Source: Lotus japonicus
Taxonomy: Eukaryota > Streptophyta > Magnoliopsida > Fabales > Fabaceae
Reading direction: 5' to 3'
DNA: 64,000 bases
Assembly (NCBI RefSeq): GCF_012489685.1
Contig: NC_080042.1
Location: 42,584,066 to 42,648,065 of the forward strand
Shown here piece by piece: positions 20,791 to 30,073 of the stretch; within the stretch, counting starts at the first letter, position 1, and each line of letters starts with the position of its first letter. The position numbers and the translations under genes were made by a program. The notes beneath the pieces were generated by a model. The model did not search any database. It saw only the letters and a list, made by a program, of their open reading frames with translations, and was not told the DNA's origin.

Positions 20791-21684
20791 TGTGTCACTT
20801 AGCCTTTTCTGCCTTCTTGTAATGCACTTTTCCGTCATTCATATATATAAGCAACCTTTCGCCTCAGCTTTCATATCGCCGTTGGATATTTTGTAAATCA
20901 TGTTGGAATGCTTCCGCCTTTCATTTTTTTGTCGCCGCATTCTTATTGCTTAAAAAAGTTAAGAATGAATTTCATAGTTTAACGCCCCAACACGCCGGAG
21001 TAATAAAATACTTAGCATCCTGAGTGTCCAAGCACTCGCCTTCCACCTTATTCATTCGCCGACCTTATATCTTGCGCTATTTTTTCACGCGTCATATGAT
21101 TGAATTACGCCTAACGACTTCGTGCATTAATTTTAACTAGGACTTGTTGCTTGGTATTTCCCTGCCAAGACTTTAGACGTTTTCCTCAAAGGAATAAACG
21201 GCCTCCATTCTCGAGGGCTTCGCCTGGGGCTTTGCCCGCTCGGGGCTTACAATGCTTGGGTCCCAATGGCCATTTGGGGGTCCCAAGTCTTTTGCCTAGT
21301 TTACGGTGCTCGTCGTATTCTGGCGAGACTTACCCAGCACGTCGTTTACGGGACCGGCGATCACGTCAGACTTTCCGGGGGGCGATTCCCAGGCGTCAAA
21401 GGCCATTTGTGGAATCGCCACCACCTTCAGGGTTCCAGCAAGCCCCTTTGGGGATCAAGCTTGTCCCACCTAGTGATCGCCGTAATTCTTTGTGTCGATC
21501 GGCAATTCCGACCGTCAGGGAATACCTGGGATTTTTAGACGCGAATTTCATGAATTTTCATTTTATTGATGATGCGTCTCATTAAAAAACTCCTTTCGGA
21601 GAAAAAGAGTACGCTTTTGCTATAATGGAGAGTTCCGAGGTACATTGAAAATATTTATCTTTGGCGAATACACTGTGCTCACAA
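20791..21684. other. spacer between the antisense gene and integrase
   Basis: The 3' ends of pol (minus) and of the antisense gene (plus) converge here. A plus-strand ORF at 21151-21585 (RRFPQRNKRPPFSRASPG) is GC-rich, lacks a known domain and overlaps another plus-frame ORF, so I do not call it. Nothing else is recognised. Confidence 0.5.
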
Positions 21685-22968
21685 TCAACTGTAATAATAA
21701 CGCAGGCTCAAACCGTTGAACGACCTGGGTAGTCGCCTTCCATCAAGCTCCTCCAAGTGGTAGGCCCCTGTACCAAGAACTTTGATAACGCGGTAAGGCC
21801 CTTCCCAGTTCGGAGTCAACTTGTTTCCCGGGGCTCCTGACCGCCACTTTAGGACCAGATCGCCAACCTGCATATCTCAAACGCGAACCCTGCTATTGTA
21901 CTTGGCGGCCACGCGCTGCTTCATCGCCGTTTCTCGAATGTGCGCCTCGTCACGTGTTTCAGACAGGAGATCCAACTCCACCGCCATATTGGCTTGATTC
22001 TCCCCTTCAAAATCTGGCTGGGTTCGCCATGTGAAATTGTCAATTTCCACCGGCAACATGGCGTCTACCCCATAAGTCATTCTAAAGGGGGTTTCTCTTG
22101 TAGTAGATTGCACAGTGGTGTTGTACGACCATAATACCACCGGGAGTTCATCCAGCCAGGCTCCCTTAGCCTCCTCAAGCCGTCGCCTTAGTCCGCGCAG
22201 AATTACCTTGTTCGCAAATTCTACTTGCCCGTTCGTTTGCGGATTCTCTACAGAGGCGAATCTCATCTGTATACCCATTTCCTTGCAAAATTCCCTTGTT
22301 TGGTTGCTTGAAAATTGGGTCCCATTGTCAGATACGATCGCCCTTGGGATCCCGAACCTACAAACGATACGTCTCCAATAAAAGTTGACTATCTTTGCAG
22401 AGGTTATTTTGGCCAGAGGTTCGGCTTCAATCCATTTAGTGAAGTAGTCCACCGCTACCAATATAAACTTCATTTGCGACCTGGCGGTCGGAAAAGGTCC
22501 TACCAAGTCCACACCCCACATGGCGAAAGGCCATGGGGCGCTCATCGTTACCAGCTCTTTTGGCGGTGCCTTAGACAAATCAGCAAACACTTGACATTTT
22601 TTGCATCGTTTCACAAAGTCCATACAGTCCTTCCTGAGGGTGGGCCAATAGAAACCAGCCCTTAACACCTTGCAAGCCAAAGATCTCCCTCCAATGTGGC
22701 TTGCACACACTCCCTCATGCACCTCAGACATTATTCCCTCGTATTCTTCCGGCGGTACACACTTTAGTAATGGCGCCGAAAAACCCCGGCGATATAAGTG
22801 TCCGTCAATGAGAGTGTAGTGGCTCGCCTCTCGCCGTTGTTCCTTCGTGCATTGCTCCACTTCCGCTGGGTCCCCCGCTAAGATGGACAATATAGGTCCC
22901 ATCCACGTTGCCCCTCTGTTCACACATGCCATGAGCTCGCCTTCAATGCTGGGGCACGCCAGCGTTTC
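21685..22968 (-). pseudogene. Tat integrase (interrupted by stops)
   Basis: Integrase inserts the cDNA into host chromosomes. The zinc finger is visible as HEGVCASHIGGRS...CKKCQVF (HHCC). The DDE core is complete: D in WGVDLVGPF, D in AIVSDNGTQFSS, E in ENPQTNGQVEFAN. The C-terminal block QVGDLVLKWRSG...NWEGPYRVIKV...GAYHLEELDG follows. It shares the pol frame but is separated from RNase H by a TAG at 22954-22956, and a TGA at 21877-21879 cuts it before the C-terminal block. Both look like point mutations. A functional TAG readthrough is possible but would not explain the TGA. Confidence 0.9.
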
Positions 22969-24950
22969 CTAAATCACACTTTTGTTGTTGCCGGGCTTCC
23001 GCGTGCTCGCCAATTTGGCCAACGCGTCCGCCCGCTGGTTTTCAGCCCGAGGAACATACTCTACTACAACCTCTTGAAAGAGTGTCATCAAATACCGCAC
23101 TCGCTCGAGGTATTTGACCAGATTGGGATCCTTGACCTGGAAAGTGCCCTTTACTTGGTTTTCCACCAACTGCGAGTCCGTTCTTATCAACAAACTTCCG
23201 ATCTTGACTTCACGTGCCAACTTCAACCCTGCGATGAGAGCCTCATACTCTGCCTGGTTATTCGTGGCCTTGAACTCGAATTTCAGCGATTGCTCCAGCA
23301 CTAGATCTCCTGGTCCTTCCAATGTTACTCCTGCGCCACCGCCACTGCTATTGGAAGATCCATCTACAAAGAGAGTCCACTGAGTGTCCACTCTTTCAAA
23401 CCGATCTGGGGTCAATTCCACCACAAAATCAGCCAGCGATTGTGCGCCAACCTTGCCTCGTTTATCATATTGCAACCCATATTCGGACAATTCAACCGAC
23501 CAGGCGACCAATCTGCCCGACAAATCCGGTTTTTGTAACACTTGTCTCAGGGGTAAATCCGTACGCACCTTTACTGGAAAACTCTGAAAGTAAGGTCTCA
23601 ACCGCCGGGCGGTGACAAGGACCGCCAATGCTGCCTTCTCGATTTTCTGGTATCTGACTTCTGCGCCCTGGAGTGTGTGGCTAACAAAATAAATAATTCG
23701 ATGCTCGCCATCCACTTCCTGCAATAACACAGAACTCAGAGCACTATCACTCACAGCAAAATACAAGTGCAGCGGGTGCCCCTGTATTGGTTTTGACAAG
23801 ATCGGCGGTGATGACAGGAGTTCTTTGAGGCGAACAAAAGCTTCCTCACACTCCACTGTCCACTCGAATGCAACATTTTTTCGAAGACACTTGAAAAATG
23901 GGAAAGATCTATCGCCAGACTTAGGGAGAAACCGAGACAGAGCTGCTATTCGCCCCGTTAAACGTTGGACTTCTTTCACATTAGAGGGACTTTTCATCTG
24001 CTGAATCGCCTTGCATTTGTCTGGATTTATCTCTATTCCTCTGGATGTGATCATGAATCCCAGAAACTTGCCACCCTGAACACCAAAAGAGCATTTCTCC
24101 GGGTTGAGGCGCATATTGTGTTTCCTGATCTCGCCGAATGCTTCTTCCAGATCTTGATGATGATCCAAACCACGTACTGACTTAACGATCATATCATCAA
24201 CGTAAACTTCCATGTTTCTCCCCACCTGTCCAGCAAAAACCCTATCCATCAGCCTTTGGTAGGTCGCACCAGCATTCTTCAATCCAAATGGCATCGGGCG
24301 ATAACAATAATTGACTCTGGCGGTCATGAAAGCCGTTTTATCTTCGTCCGCCGGGTGCATGCGAATTTGATGATAACCAGAATAAGCGTCCATTAAGCTA
24401 AGCAGTTCGTTGCCCGAGGCACCATCGACGAGACCATCAATGCTGGGAAGGGGATACGAATCTTTTGGGCATGCTTTATTTAAGTCTGTGTAGTCTACGC
24501 ACATCCGCCATTTCCCATTCGCCTTCTTCACCATCACGACGTTCGCCAACCACGTCGGATATTTCACTTCCCTGATGAATTCTGCCGTCAGCAGCTTGTC
24601 AACTTCCTGTTGCACCGCCTTCCCTTTGTCGCCACCCAAGCGCCTCCTGAGTTGTGAGACTGGCTTGACACTTGGATTCAACGCTAATCGATGGCAGATG
24701 AAGTTTGGATCGATTCCAGGCATGTCTTTGCAACTCCAAGCAAACAAATCTAGGTTCTCCCCAAGCAGCCTTGTCAGGCGCGTCTCCTGCTCTTCCGTCA
24801 GTTTGGTCCCAATCTTCAAAGTGCGATCGCCAAACTTTAGCGCCTTTGTTTCCTCAATTGGCGTGGGCCTGTTTACCCGCCCCTCGCCACGTGGGTCTAG
24901 ATTTTCATCCGAAGCTTCAATTTCATAACATCTATGACCGACCAACGCAC
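22969..24950 (-). pseudogene. Tat reverse transcriptase and dual RNase H
   Basis: The order is a linker (NLDPRGEGRVNRPTPIEETK), reverse transcriptase (WRMCVDYTDLNKACPKDSYP, MPFGLKNAGATYQRLMD, catalytic YVDDMIVKS), RNase H of the gypsy type (IIYFVSHTLQGAEVRYQKIE), then a second RNase H (LFVDGSSNSSGGGAG, NNQAEYEALIAG, RTDSQLV, RADALAKLAS) carrying its D-E-D-D residues. The second RNase H marks the Tat/Ogre clade. The domain core is uninterrupted. However, it lies in a different frame from gag-protease because of a single-base difference in the A-rich run at about 24951, and it ends at an in-frame TAG. It can only be expressed by frameshifting or not at all. Confidence 0.92.
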
Positions 24951-27155
24951 TTTCTTGCCGTACAAGTTAAGGCAATTATTGTAACACTCCCTCGCCATCT
25001 TCTGGTCCACCTTCAGCTTTCCAACCTTTCCACTGCTTAGCGGATATTTGACCGCCAAGTGGGCTGTTGAAATTACAGCACAAAGGCGATTCAATGTATT
25101 TCGCCCAATGATGACATTGTAAGACGCCACCACCTGGAGAACCAGATACCTTACCTTCAAAACCCTGGCACACTCATCTTCCCCGAATATTGTGTCTAGA
25201 TCAATGTATCCTCGCACCATTACTTGCTCCCCCGCGAAACCTACCAAGGTTCCTGCATATGGAGTCAGATCATTGTCAGTTAGCCCCAACTTGTCGAATG
25301 CATCACCATAGATAATATCAGCCAAACTACCCTGATCCAAGAGTACCCTTCTAACGTTGAAACTGTTCATCCTTAACTGCACTACGATCGGGTCATCCTT
25401 ATGAGGCTTTATCCCCTCAAAGTCTGCCATCGAAATTGTTATGTCAGGATGTACGAATCCAAAAGCGACTTCATGAACTGAATTGACTGCACGAACATGG
25501 CGTTTCCGTGCCGCATGGGTATCACCACCACCGCCGAATCCTCCGGCGATGGTGTTTATGGTCCCTACGGGCGGTCCTGAGTGTTGAGCGAACGTGTCAT
25601 CAGCCCCTTTTGTGGCGATAGCCGCTGATTCTTGCTTTTTCTTGCCCTTAGTGTCTGCTCGCTCCTCCTCTCGCTTATGTGTTTTGTTGTGATCGCCGTT
25701 GTTGCGCCACTGGCTTTGGCGATTCCCTTGATATCCCGCCTTTATCAACTTATCAATTTCCCGTTGCAAAGTCCAGCAGTCATCCGTGTCGTGCCCGGCG
25801 GACCGATGGTATTCACACCACTTCTTGGGATTGGCGTCCCGTGGTTGATATTTTGGAGCCTCTGGCTCATCCACTAGATTTGCACCCCTCGCCTCGCGGA
25901 GTATATCCGTTAAACCTGTGTTCATCACCATGTCAGCTTCCTCCCGCTGGCGATAGGACTTAGATTGCCATGGCCGGCGTTGTTCATAATCATCACGCCG
26001 TGGATACAACTGCTCCTCGGTCGGCCTCAATACCGCCTTCCCTTTATCTTGTCTTTGCTGCTTGCCATCCCCCTTGTCCTCGCCGTTCTTATCTTTTTTC
26101 GCGCGCTTGGGTGACGTGTCGCCTTTTTCCAGTTTCGCGCGCTTTCTTTTGAAAGCATCGTCCTCCTCGTCAAGAATATAAGTGCTGGCGCGAGCACGCA
26201 TCTCTTCCATCGAACGTGCTGGTTTGCGCGTCAACCCTCCCGGTAACAAACCATTTTTGAATGCTAGAGCACAGGCTCGAGGCTCCTCGTCCTCTACCTT
26301 GACCGATGCGGCGCTGTACCTTGCCATGTATTCCTTCAACGACTCTCCTTCTTGTTGGCGAATGTTGTATAGGTCATTGATCGTCACCGGCTGATTCTTA
26401 TTCGCCGAGAATTGCACTAGAAACTTGGACGAGAAGTCTCTAAAATTCGAAATCGATCCGCGCGGCAAAGTCGTGAACCATGCCATCGCCGTCGATTTGA
26501 ACGTTGATGGAAACATCCTACACTTCACCGCATCTGATGCCGCAATTATCACCATCTTCGTGTTGAAATACAGAAGATGATCCTTCGGATCAGAATCTCC
26601 ACTGTAAGAATCCAGGACTAACGTTTTCATATTATCTGGAATTGCCACACTCTCAACATCCTCCGAGAACGGACGGAACTCAGCCACGGAATCCGCTTCC
26701 CTGCTTCCATCATCCTGTTGCCCGCGGCGGTAGAAATCCAACTGAGCTTGCAGATGTTCATTCCGCTGCTGAATGTTTCCAATGCTGCGCACCATATGGC
26801 GCCATTGCTCCTGTGTCACCGCCGGTTGTTGCTCTGGAGTAGGTGAATTTCCTGGTGAGCGCTCCAGAGATCCGACCTGCGAAGGCGATGGAGGAGGTGG
26901 TGGTGGTGATGGAGGAGGAGAAGGCGGCTGTACTCCCTCCGTTCGTATCGGAGAATCCAGGACGACCCGATGAGGCCGCCGAGGCGGCGAAATTCGCTGT
27001 CGCACTGGTGAATGATGCTGCCTCCTGCGTCGCGTCTCCATCTGAACCAGGAATGACGCAAACTCGATCGAAAAACGAACGCCGGTCACAGAATCAGAAT
27101 AGGAAAGTTCGAGAACTGCCGAATCGTAATCTGAGGTAGCTTCTTGCACAATCAA
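24897..27155 (-). CDS. Tat gag-protease ORF
   Basis: An open frame of 752 codons; the likely functional start is the internal Met before ETRRRRQHHSP (about 27041), since the preceding residues overlap the leader. The Pro/Ser-rich N terminus is followed by the Gag capsid domain (about residues 190-320: YSGDSDPKDHLLYFNTKM, WFTTLPRGSISNF, QQEGESLKEYMARY), a basic KRKRAKLEKGD region, and a zinc-knuckle variant CEYHRSAGHDTDDC in which a His replaces the second Cys. The aspartic protease comes last (VLLDQGSLADIIYGDAFDKLGL, IIGRNTLNRLCAVIST). The frame ends shortly after, where a one-base change shifts out of the pol frame. Confidence 0.92.
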   Translation of the reverse strand: MIVQEATSDYDSAVLELSYSDSVTGVRFSIEFASFLVQMETRRRRQHHSPVRQRISPPRRPHRVVLDSPIRTEGVQPPSPPPSPPPPPPSPSQVGSLERSPGNSPTPEQQPAVTQEQWRHMVRSIGNIQQRNEHLQAQLDFYRRGQQDDGSREADSVAEFRPFSEDVESVAIPDNMKTLVLDSYSGDSDPKDHLLYFNTKMVIIAASDAVKCRMFPSTFKSTAMAWFTTLPRGSISNFRDFSSKFLVQFSANKNQPVTINDLYNIRQQEGESLKEYMARYSAASVKVEDEEPRACALAFKNGLLPGGLTRKPARSMEEMRARASTYILDEEDDAFKRKRAKLEKGDTSPKRAKKDKNGEDKGDGKQQRQDKGKAVLRPTEEQLYPRRDDYEQRRPWQSKSYRQREEADMVMNTGLTDILREARGANLVDEPEAPKYQPRDANPKKWCEYHRSAGHDTDDCWTLQREIDKLIKAGYQGNRQSQWRNNGDHNKTHKREEERADTKGKKKQESAAIATKGADDTFAQHSGPPVGTINTIAGGFGGGGDTHAARKRHVRAVNSVHEVAFGFVHPDITISMADFEGIKPHKDDPIVVQLRMNSFNVRRVLLDQGSLADIIYGDAFDKLGLTDNDLTPYAGTLVGFAGEQVMVRGYIDLDTIFGEDECARVLKVRYLVLQVVASYNVIIGRNTLNRLCAVISTAHLAVKYPLSSGKVGKLKVDQKMARECYNNCLNLYGKKVRWSVIDVMKLKLRMKI

Positions 27156-27184
27156 TCCACGTGAATGGGAGTAGAAAGTTTACA

Positions 27185-27203
27185 GTCCCCACAGACGGCG
27201 CCA
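27185..27203 (-). promoter_or_regulatory. primer-binding site of the Tat element
   Basis: The minus strand has TGGCGCCGTCTGTGGGGAC two bases inside the 5' LTR. Its first nine bases (TGGCGCCGT) also fit the 3' end of plant tRNA-Asp, but the remainder diverges, so the primer tRNA is not settled. The same PBS in mutated form is present in the decayed copy near 1255-1271. Confidence 0.8.
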
Positions 27204-27205
27204 AA

Positions 27206-27487
27206 TGTTCTAGGAATGAACATTGAAGAAAGGTATAGTACCCAAGGGTAGAGAGATTGAGCTAGAGAGAGAGAGAATTAGAGAGTGAATGCTGAATTTC
27301 AAGTGTGTATTTCTCCAAATGAGCCAAAAGTCCCTTACAATTGGTAACTACGTCCTATTTATAGAGTTTGGGCACTACCTATTGGGCCAATTGGGCCTCC
27401 GAAGCTGAGGCCCAACCTAAGGCCAGGCCCTCGCCTTGGGGCGAGCTACACACTGGGCGTTGCCCCTCCAGGGGCTCGCCCAGTCCA
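27206..27487 (-). repeat. 5' LTR of the Tat element
   Basis: This 282-bp LTR has TG...CA ends and a minus-strand TATAAATAG box (plus 27355-27363) that would drive gag-pol. It is nearly identical to the LTR at 17019-17301. Confidence 0.95.
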
Positions 27488-27559
27488 ATCGATGTATCAA
27501 ATACAATAGACAAATTTCCCGTGCAACGCACGGTGCAACGCACGGGTAAAAAACACTAG

Positions 27560-28686
27560 TTTGTGTTATATTAAGTGTTATAACTAACCAACTTAGTGAA
27601 GCGTTTATTCTGCACGCGGTTGCTCCCTGGGTGAATTGTTTAGCTGTAATATTCCATTTAGTTTAAGGGAATTTGGATATTAAACTGAGCTTTGGAAAAG
27701 TTTTGAGTTCGCCCCTCATTGTCATTAGTTAATATTTTGAAAAGTCAACACATTTTTTAAGAAGTGAGAGCAATGTGTTAGACTTTTGAAAAAATAAACC
27801 AATGACATCAAAAGAGTGTGTTGGTAGCGGTCCTCTTTTGCAATTTCATGGAAGTCTTGCTAGGATCATTGATTTGTAAGCAGATTGTAATATGGGTTCT
27901 TCTTGGAGTAGCTTTTACGTGCATCTCTTATCTTATCATCTGCTTATCTTCTTCATTTAGATAATTTCTTGAACAGTTGGCCGGTTGTGTTATGGTTTTG
28001 TTAAGCAAGGATACTTACAACAAGTACCAATAGCTTAAGCCCTTTAGTAATGATTATTTGGCAAAAAGTTTGTCTTTATAAGATTCCTGAGTTTGAGTGT
28101 AAAAGGTGGCGTGTTGGTTAGATTTCTGAGTTTGATTATAAAGTAATTCATTCAAAAGGACTATGGTAAATGAATTTTTTAGGTGCTGATGGTCATTTGT
28201 TGGCTAGATATCAATTGCGTTTGTTTATTTATATCATGTTAGAGAACTAACTCCCTTCTAATACTAGTTGTAGGTTACTCACTTCATATGGAAATGTGCA
28301 ATTGTTTTAGACTCCAAACTTGTGTATTTGAGCAATGTGCATTTTTTTTCTATGTCGGTGTGAAATGACCTGAGACAGCTCTGATCCCCTGCTGTTTGAT
28401 TTAGATTCACTTGTGTGTGGGCATGATGGCACATATAGGATACATTGTATGTTTCTCCTCAGGGTAATGATGCGCGGTTTCGCAACCTTTTATAATTTAT
28501 TACATTGCTTCTCTCTGGCATATCAATTGCTAGGGTTAAGGGCATTTAGGGGTAGGTGAGGGATAACTTTTTGTTAAACATGATTCTATGGGGAACCAGA
28601 TGAAATGGTAGGGAATTTTTATGCCTGCTCAGTTCTGGAACATAATTCGAGCGCGCATATTTACTTTTACTATCTTTTCCTGTTAG
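27560..28686. other. residual RanBP1 intron sequence
   Basis: No transposon ends or ORFs of note. Near 28605-28690 and 28735-28835 the same block (TTCTGGAACATAAT...CATATTTAC..TTT..CTTT, ending in a TAG/ATTGC acceptor) occurs twice. So the end of the intron and the start of the following exon have been duplicated. Confidence 0.6.
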
Positions 28687-28835
28687 ATTGCAAACATTTC
28701 AGGGTCAGGAGGGATTGTAATTCGGTTACAATGTTACTTTTTGTGCTCAATGAAATTGGCATTTTTGTTCTGCTTGCCCAATTTTGGAACATAATTTCAC
28801 TACATATATTTACTGTTTCTTTGTCTTTCTGCTAG

Positions 28836-29055
28836 ATTGCTGAAGCCTCCCATAGCAGAGAGGAAACTGAGGATGCATCTGCTGCTACTCGTACCACTGA
28901 GAACCCGAGTATTGAAGGGATTGCTGAATCCTCCCATAGCAGAGAGGAATCTGAGAATGCATCTTCCGCTGCCTCGTCTCATTGAGAACCTGAGTATTTA
29001 AGCGAAGGGAGATTCACATAAGAAAGTTGAAAAGCCTGCTTCATCAGCTTGATTA
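28836..29055 (+). repeat. internally duplicated acidic tail exon of the RanBP1 homologue
   Basis: IAEASHSREETEDASAA is followed 30 residues later by IAESSHSREESENASSA, a 90-bp tandem duplication within the exon, ending at the TGA at 28983-28985. Beyond it, another frame still reads as a Lys/Glu-rich tail (GDSHKKVEKPASSA) to a TGA at 29053-29055 after an in-frame TAA. The original C terminus has therefore been frameshifted off. Confidence 0.65.
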
Positions 29056-29316
29056 ATCTGTCCATATTGTGTCATGGAGAGTCTTGTCCTCTGCTGAGTC
29101 TCTGTCGGGATGTCATGTTTCAGTCATGTTTTGAGCCTTCATGGTTGGGGTGGTTTTCAGGATCTAGGAGTTTACTAGTGTTATTTTCATCCATTGTTGA
29201 GTTTAATGAGTCAGTCATGTTGGTGTTGGGAGGGCGCAGTCCAGAAATAGTGACAAGTGTAAACAGAGGTTTTGGAAAAAAAATTGAGGTCGTGGTAACT
29301 TAAGTTTAACTCTTTA
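29056..29316. other. 3' flank of the RanBP1 homologue
   Basis: Presumed former 3' UTR. An 84-codon plus-strand ORF (29049-29303) has no domain and begins inside the old coding tail. Confidence 0.4.
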
Positions 29317-29417
29317 GTGTCTTTTTGGTTTTCAGTTTGAAAGTGCTTTTACCCAATGGAGGTCAAAAGCCTTCCAATGCCCCAAACGGACTTTCAAACT
29401 GAAAACCAAACACAGCC
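29317..29417. mobile_element. small MITE, hAT-like
   Basis: About 100 bp with long inverted ends: TTTGGTTTTCAGTTTGAAAGT on the left is matched by ACTTTCAAACTGAAAACCAAA on the right, and the outer right end CACAGCC fits the TTTGG...CACAGCC ends of plant hAT MITEs. Flanking CTTTAG/CTTAG may be a degraded target duplication. Confidence 0.65.
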
Positions 29418-29557
29418 TTAGTAGCTTCTTAGTACAAGTATGTTGTTGCGGTTAACTCAAACTCGTATTATTAAGTAATATATTTAAAGGGAATAATTTT
29501 TTTTTTGGGAAAACATGTTTTCCTAGATATGTCGCTTGTTGAAATCTTTGCTTGTAA

Positions 29558-29951
29558 GAGCATCTCCAATGCAAGGTTCTTAGTTCTTATTTTTTAGTTA
29601 AGAATTAAGAACTTTACCATTGGAGGTGCTGACATGACATGAAGCTCTTAGTTCTTAAAAAAAAGAAGTCAGCTCTTATATAAGGAGTTTTACTTTTTCA
29701 GTTTTTAGCTTAAAATATTAATTATTTCTCACTCATCCAAATTACTTTATTAGTTTATGAGTTTTGTTTTTACTTTATGAAAATAAAAGGTATAAATAAT
29801 GTGGTTGGTGGGACCAAATGAATAGTGATAAGAACTGAGAACTCATGGTTGGAGCAAAATTGCTTGAGAGTTGCTTAAACACATGTGGCAATACGGGCCC
29901 ACATGAATAGTGTTAAGCACTAATAAATAAGAACTAACATTGGAGATGCTC
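29558..29951. mobile_element. Tourist-type MITE (PIF/Harbinger)
   Basis: The 394-bp element has GAGCATCTCCAATG at the left and its exact inverse CATTGGAGATGCTC at the right, flanked by TAA on both sides (29555-29557 and 29952-29954). The TIR sequence and 3-bp TWA duplication are diagnostic of Tourist-like elements. It is non-coding and probably mobilised by a Harbinger transposase, though not clearly by the copy at 7961, whose TIR differs. Confidence 0.92.
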
Positions 29952-30073
29952 TAAGAAGAGTAATGGGATGCCCCATGCCAACGAATCGCTGGCAACAATT
30001 GAGTTTGAGAGATTCTTTGAAACTCTGAAGTACACAGGTTATTAGATAGTTGACACGTTGAGGACAACACTAT

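Larger units (their letters stand above)
17019..27487 (-). mobile_element. complete Tat-lineage Ty3/gypsy LTR retrotransposon with an antisense gene
   Basis: The 10,469-bp element has matching LTRs, TG...CA termini and a perfect 5-bp duplication ATCGA (17014-17018 and 27488-27492). In minus-strand order it carries the 5' LTR, PBS, gag-protease, RT, two RNase H domains, integrase, a spacer, an oppositely oriented spliced gene, and the 3' LTR. Dual RNase H plus an antisense ORF between pol and the 3' LTR are features of the Tat lineage. The LTRs differ by one substitution and two small indels, so insertion was recent. No purine-rich tract abuts the 3' LTR at 17302, which is unusual. Confidence 0.95.
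15240..27559 (+). mobile_element. probable Helitron, interrupted by a nested Tat retrotransposon
   Basis: The 3' end is strong. A stem (CCCGTGC...GCACGGG within 27519-27546) lies about 10 bp before CTAG at 27556-27559, followed by T, matching the Helitron rule of a hairpin then CTRR inserted before T. The 5' end is weaker: TCAATATATATTAG at about 15240 after an A, followed by an ACGTGTCATTCTC-rich leader common in plant Helitrons. The nested Tat insertion interrupts it 67 bp before the 3' end. Without the insert it would be about 1.85 kb, with no Rep/helicase, so non-autonomous. The exact 5' base could also be about 15236. Confidence 0.6.
12803..28686 (+). other. 15.9-kb transposon-filled intron 3 of the RanBP1 homologue
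   Basis: The donor is A/GTAAGT at 12803 and the acceptor TGTTAG at 28686. Removing the identified elements (12851-13818, 13973-15216, the Helitron from about 15240 to 27559 including the Tat element, plus duplicated target bases) leaves roughly 1.3 kb of ancestral intron. That figure comes from the coordinates only. Residual intron pieces are 13828-13964, 15225-15239 and 27560-28686, none with a gene. RNA-seq would decide whether splicing still occurs. Confidence 0.6.
12185..28985 (+). pseudogene. RANBP1: Ran-binding protein 1 (RanBP1) homologue, probably decayed, split by a 15.9-kb intron
   Basis: RanBP1 is the cytosolic cofactor of RanGAP that dissociates Ran-GTP from nuclear transport receptors. 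Exon 1 (12185-12333) encodes an acidic N terminus and [20 protein letters not shown]. Exon 2 (12425-12576) encodes the RanBD core ([36 protein letters not shown]). Exon 3 (12674-12802) encodes TVQEHAGNEKSCVWHARDF and LFCIRF. Candidate exons 4 (28687-28703) and 5 (28836-28985) supply an NCK start and an acidic tail. The five segments give one open frame of 199 codons. Three defects argue for decay: the first donor is CT/ATCAG instead of GT, the CKxFxExFQE helix ending the domain is missing, and the C-terminal tail is frameshifted. A gene with unusual splicing remains possible. Confidence 0.65.

Noticed and set aside
21151..21585. 144-codon plus-strand ORF downstream of the antisense gene
   Set aside because: GC-rich, Arg/Pro-rich, no domain, overlaps another plus ORF, and lies in the converging 3' regions of two real transcription units.
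22954..22956. TAG between RNase H and integrase as programmed readthrough
   Set aside because: A second stop (TGA) inside integrase and a frame change before RT indicate ordinary decay; no readthrough context is recognisable.
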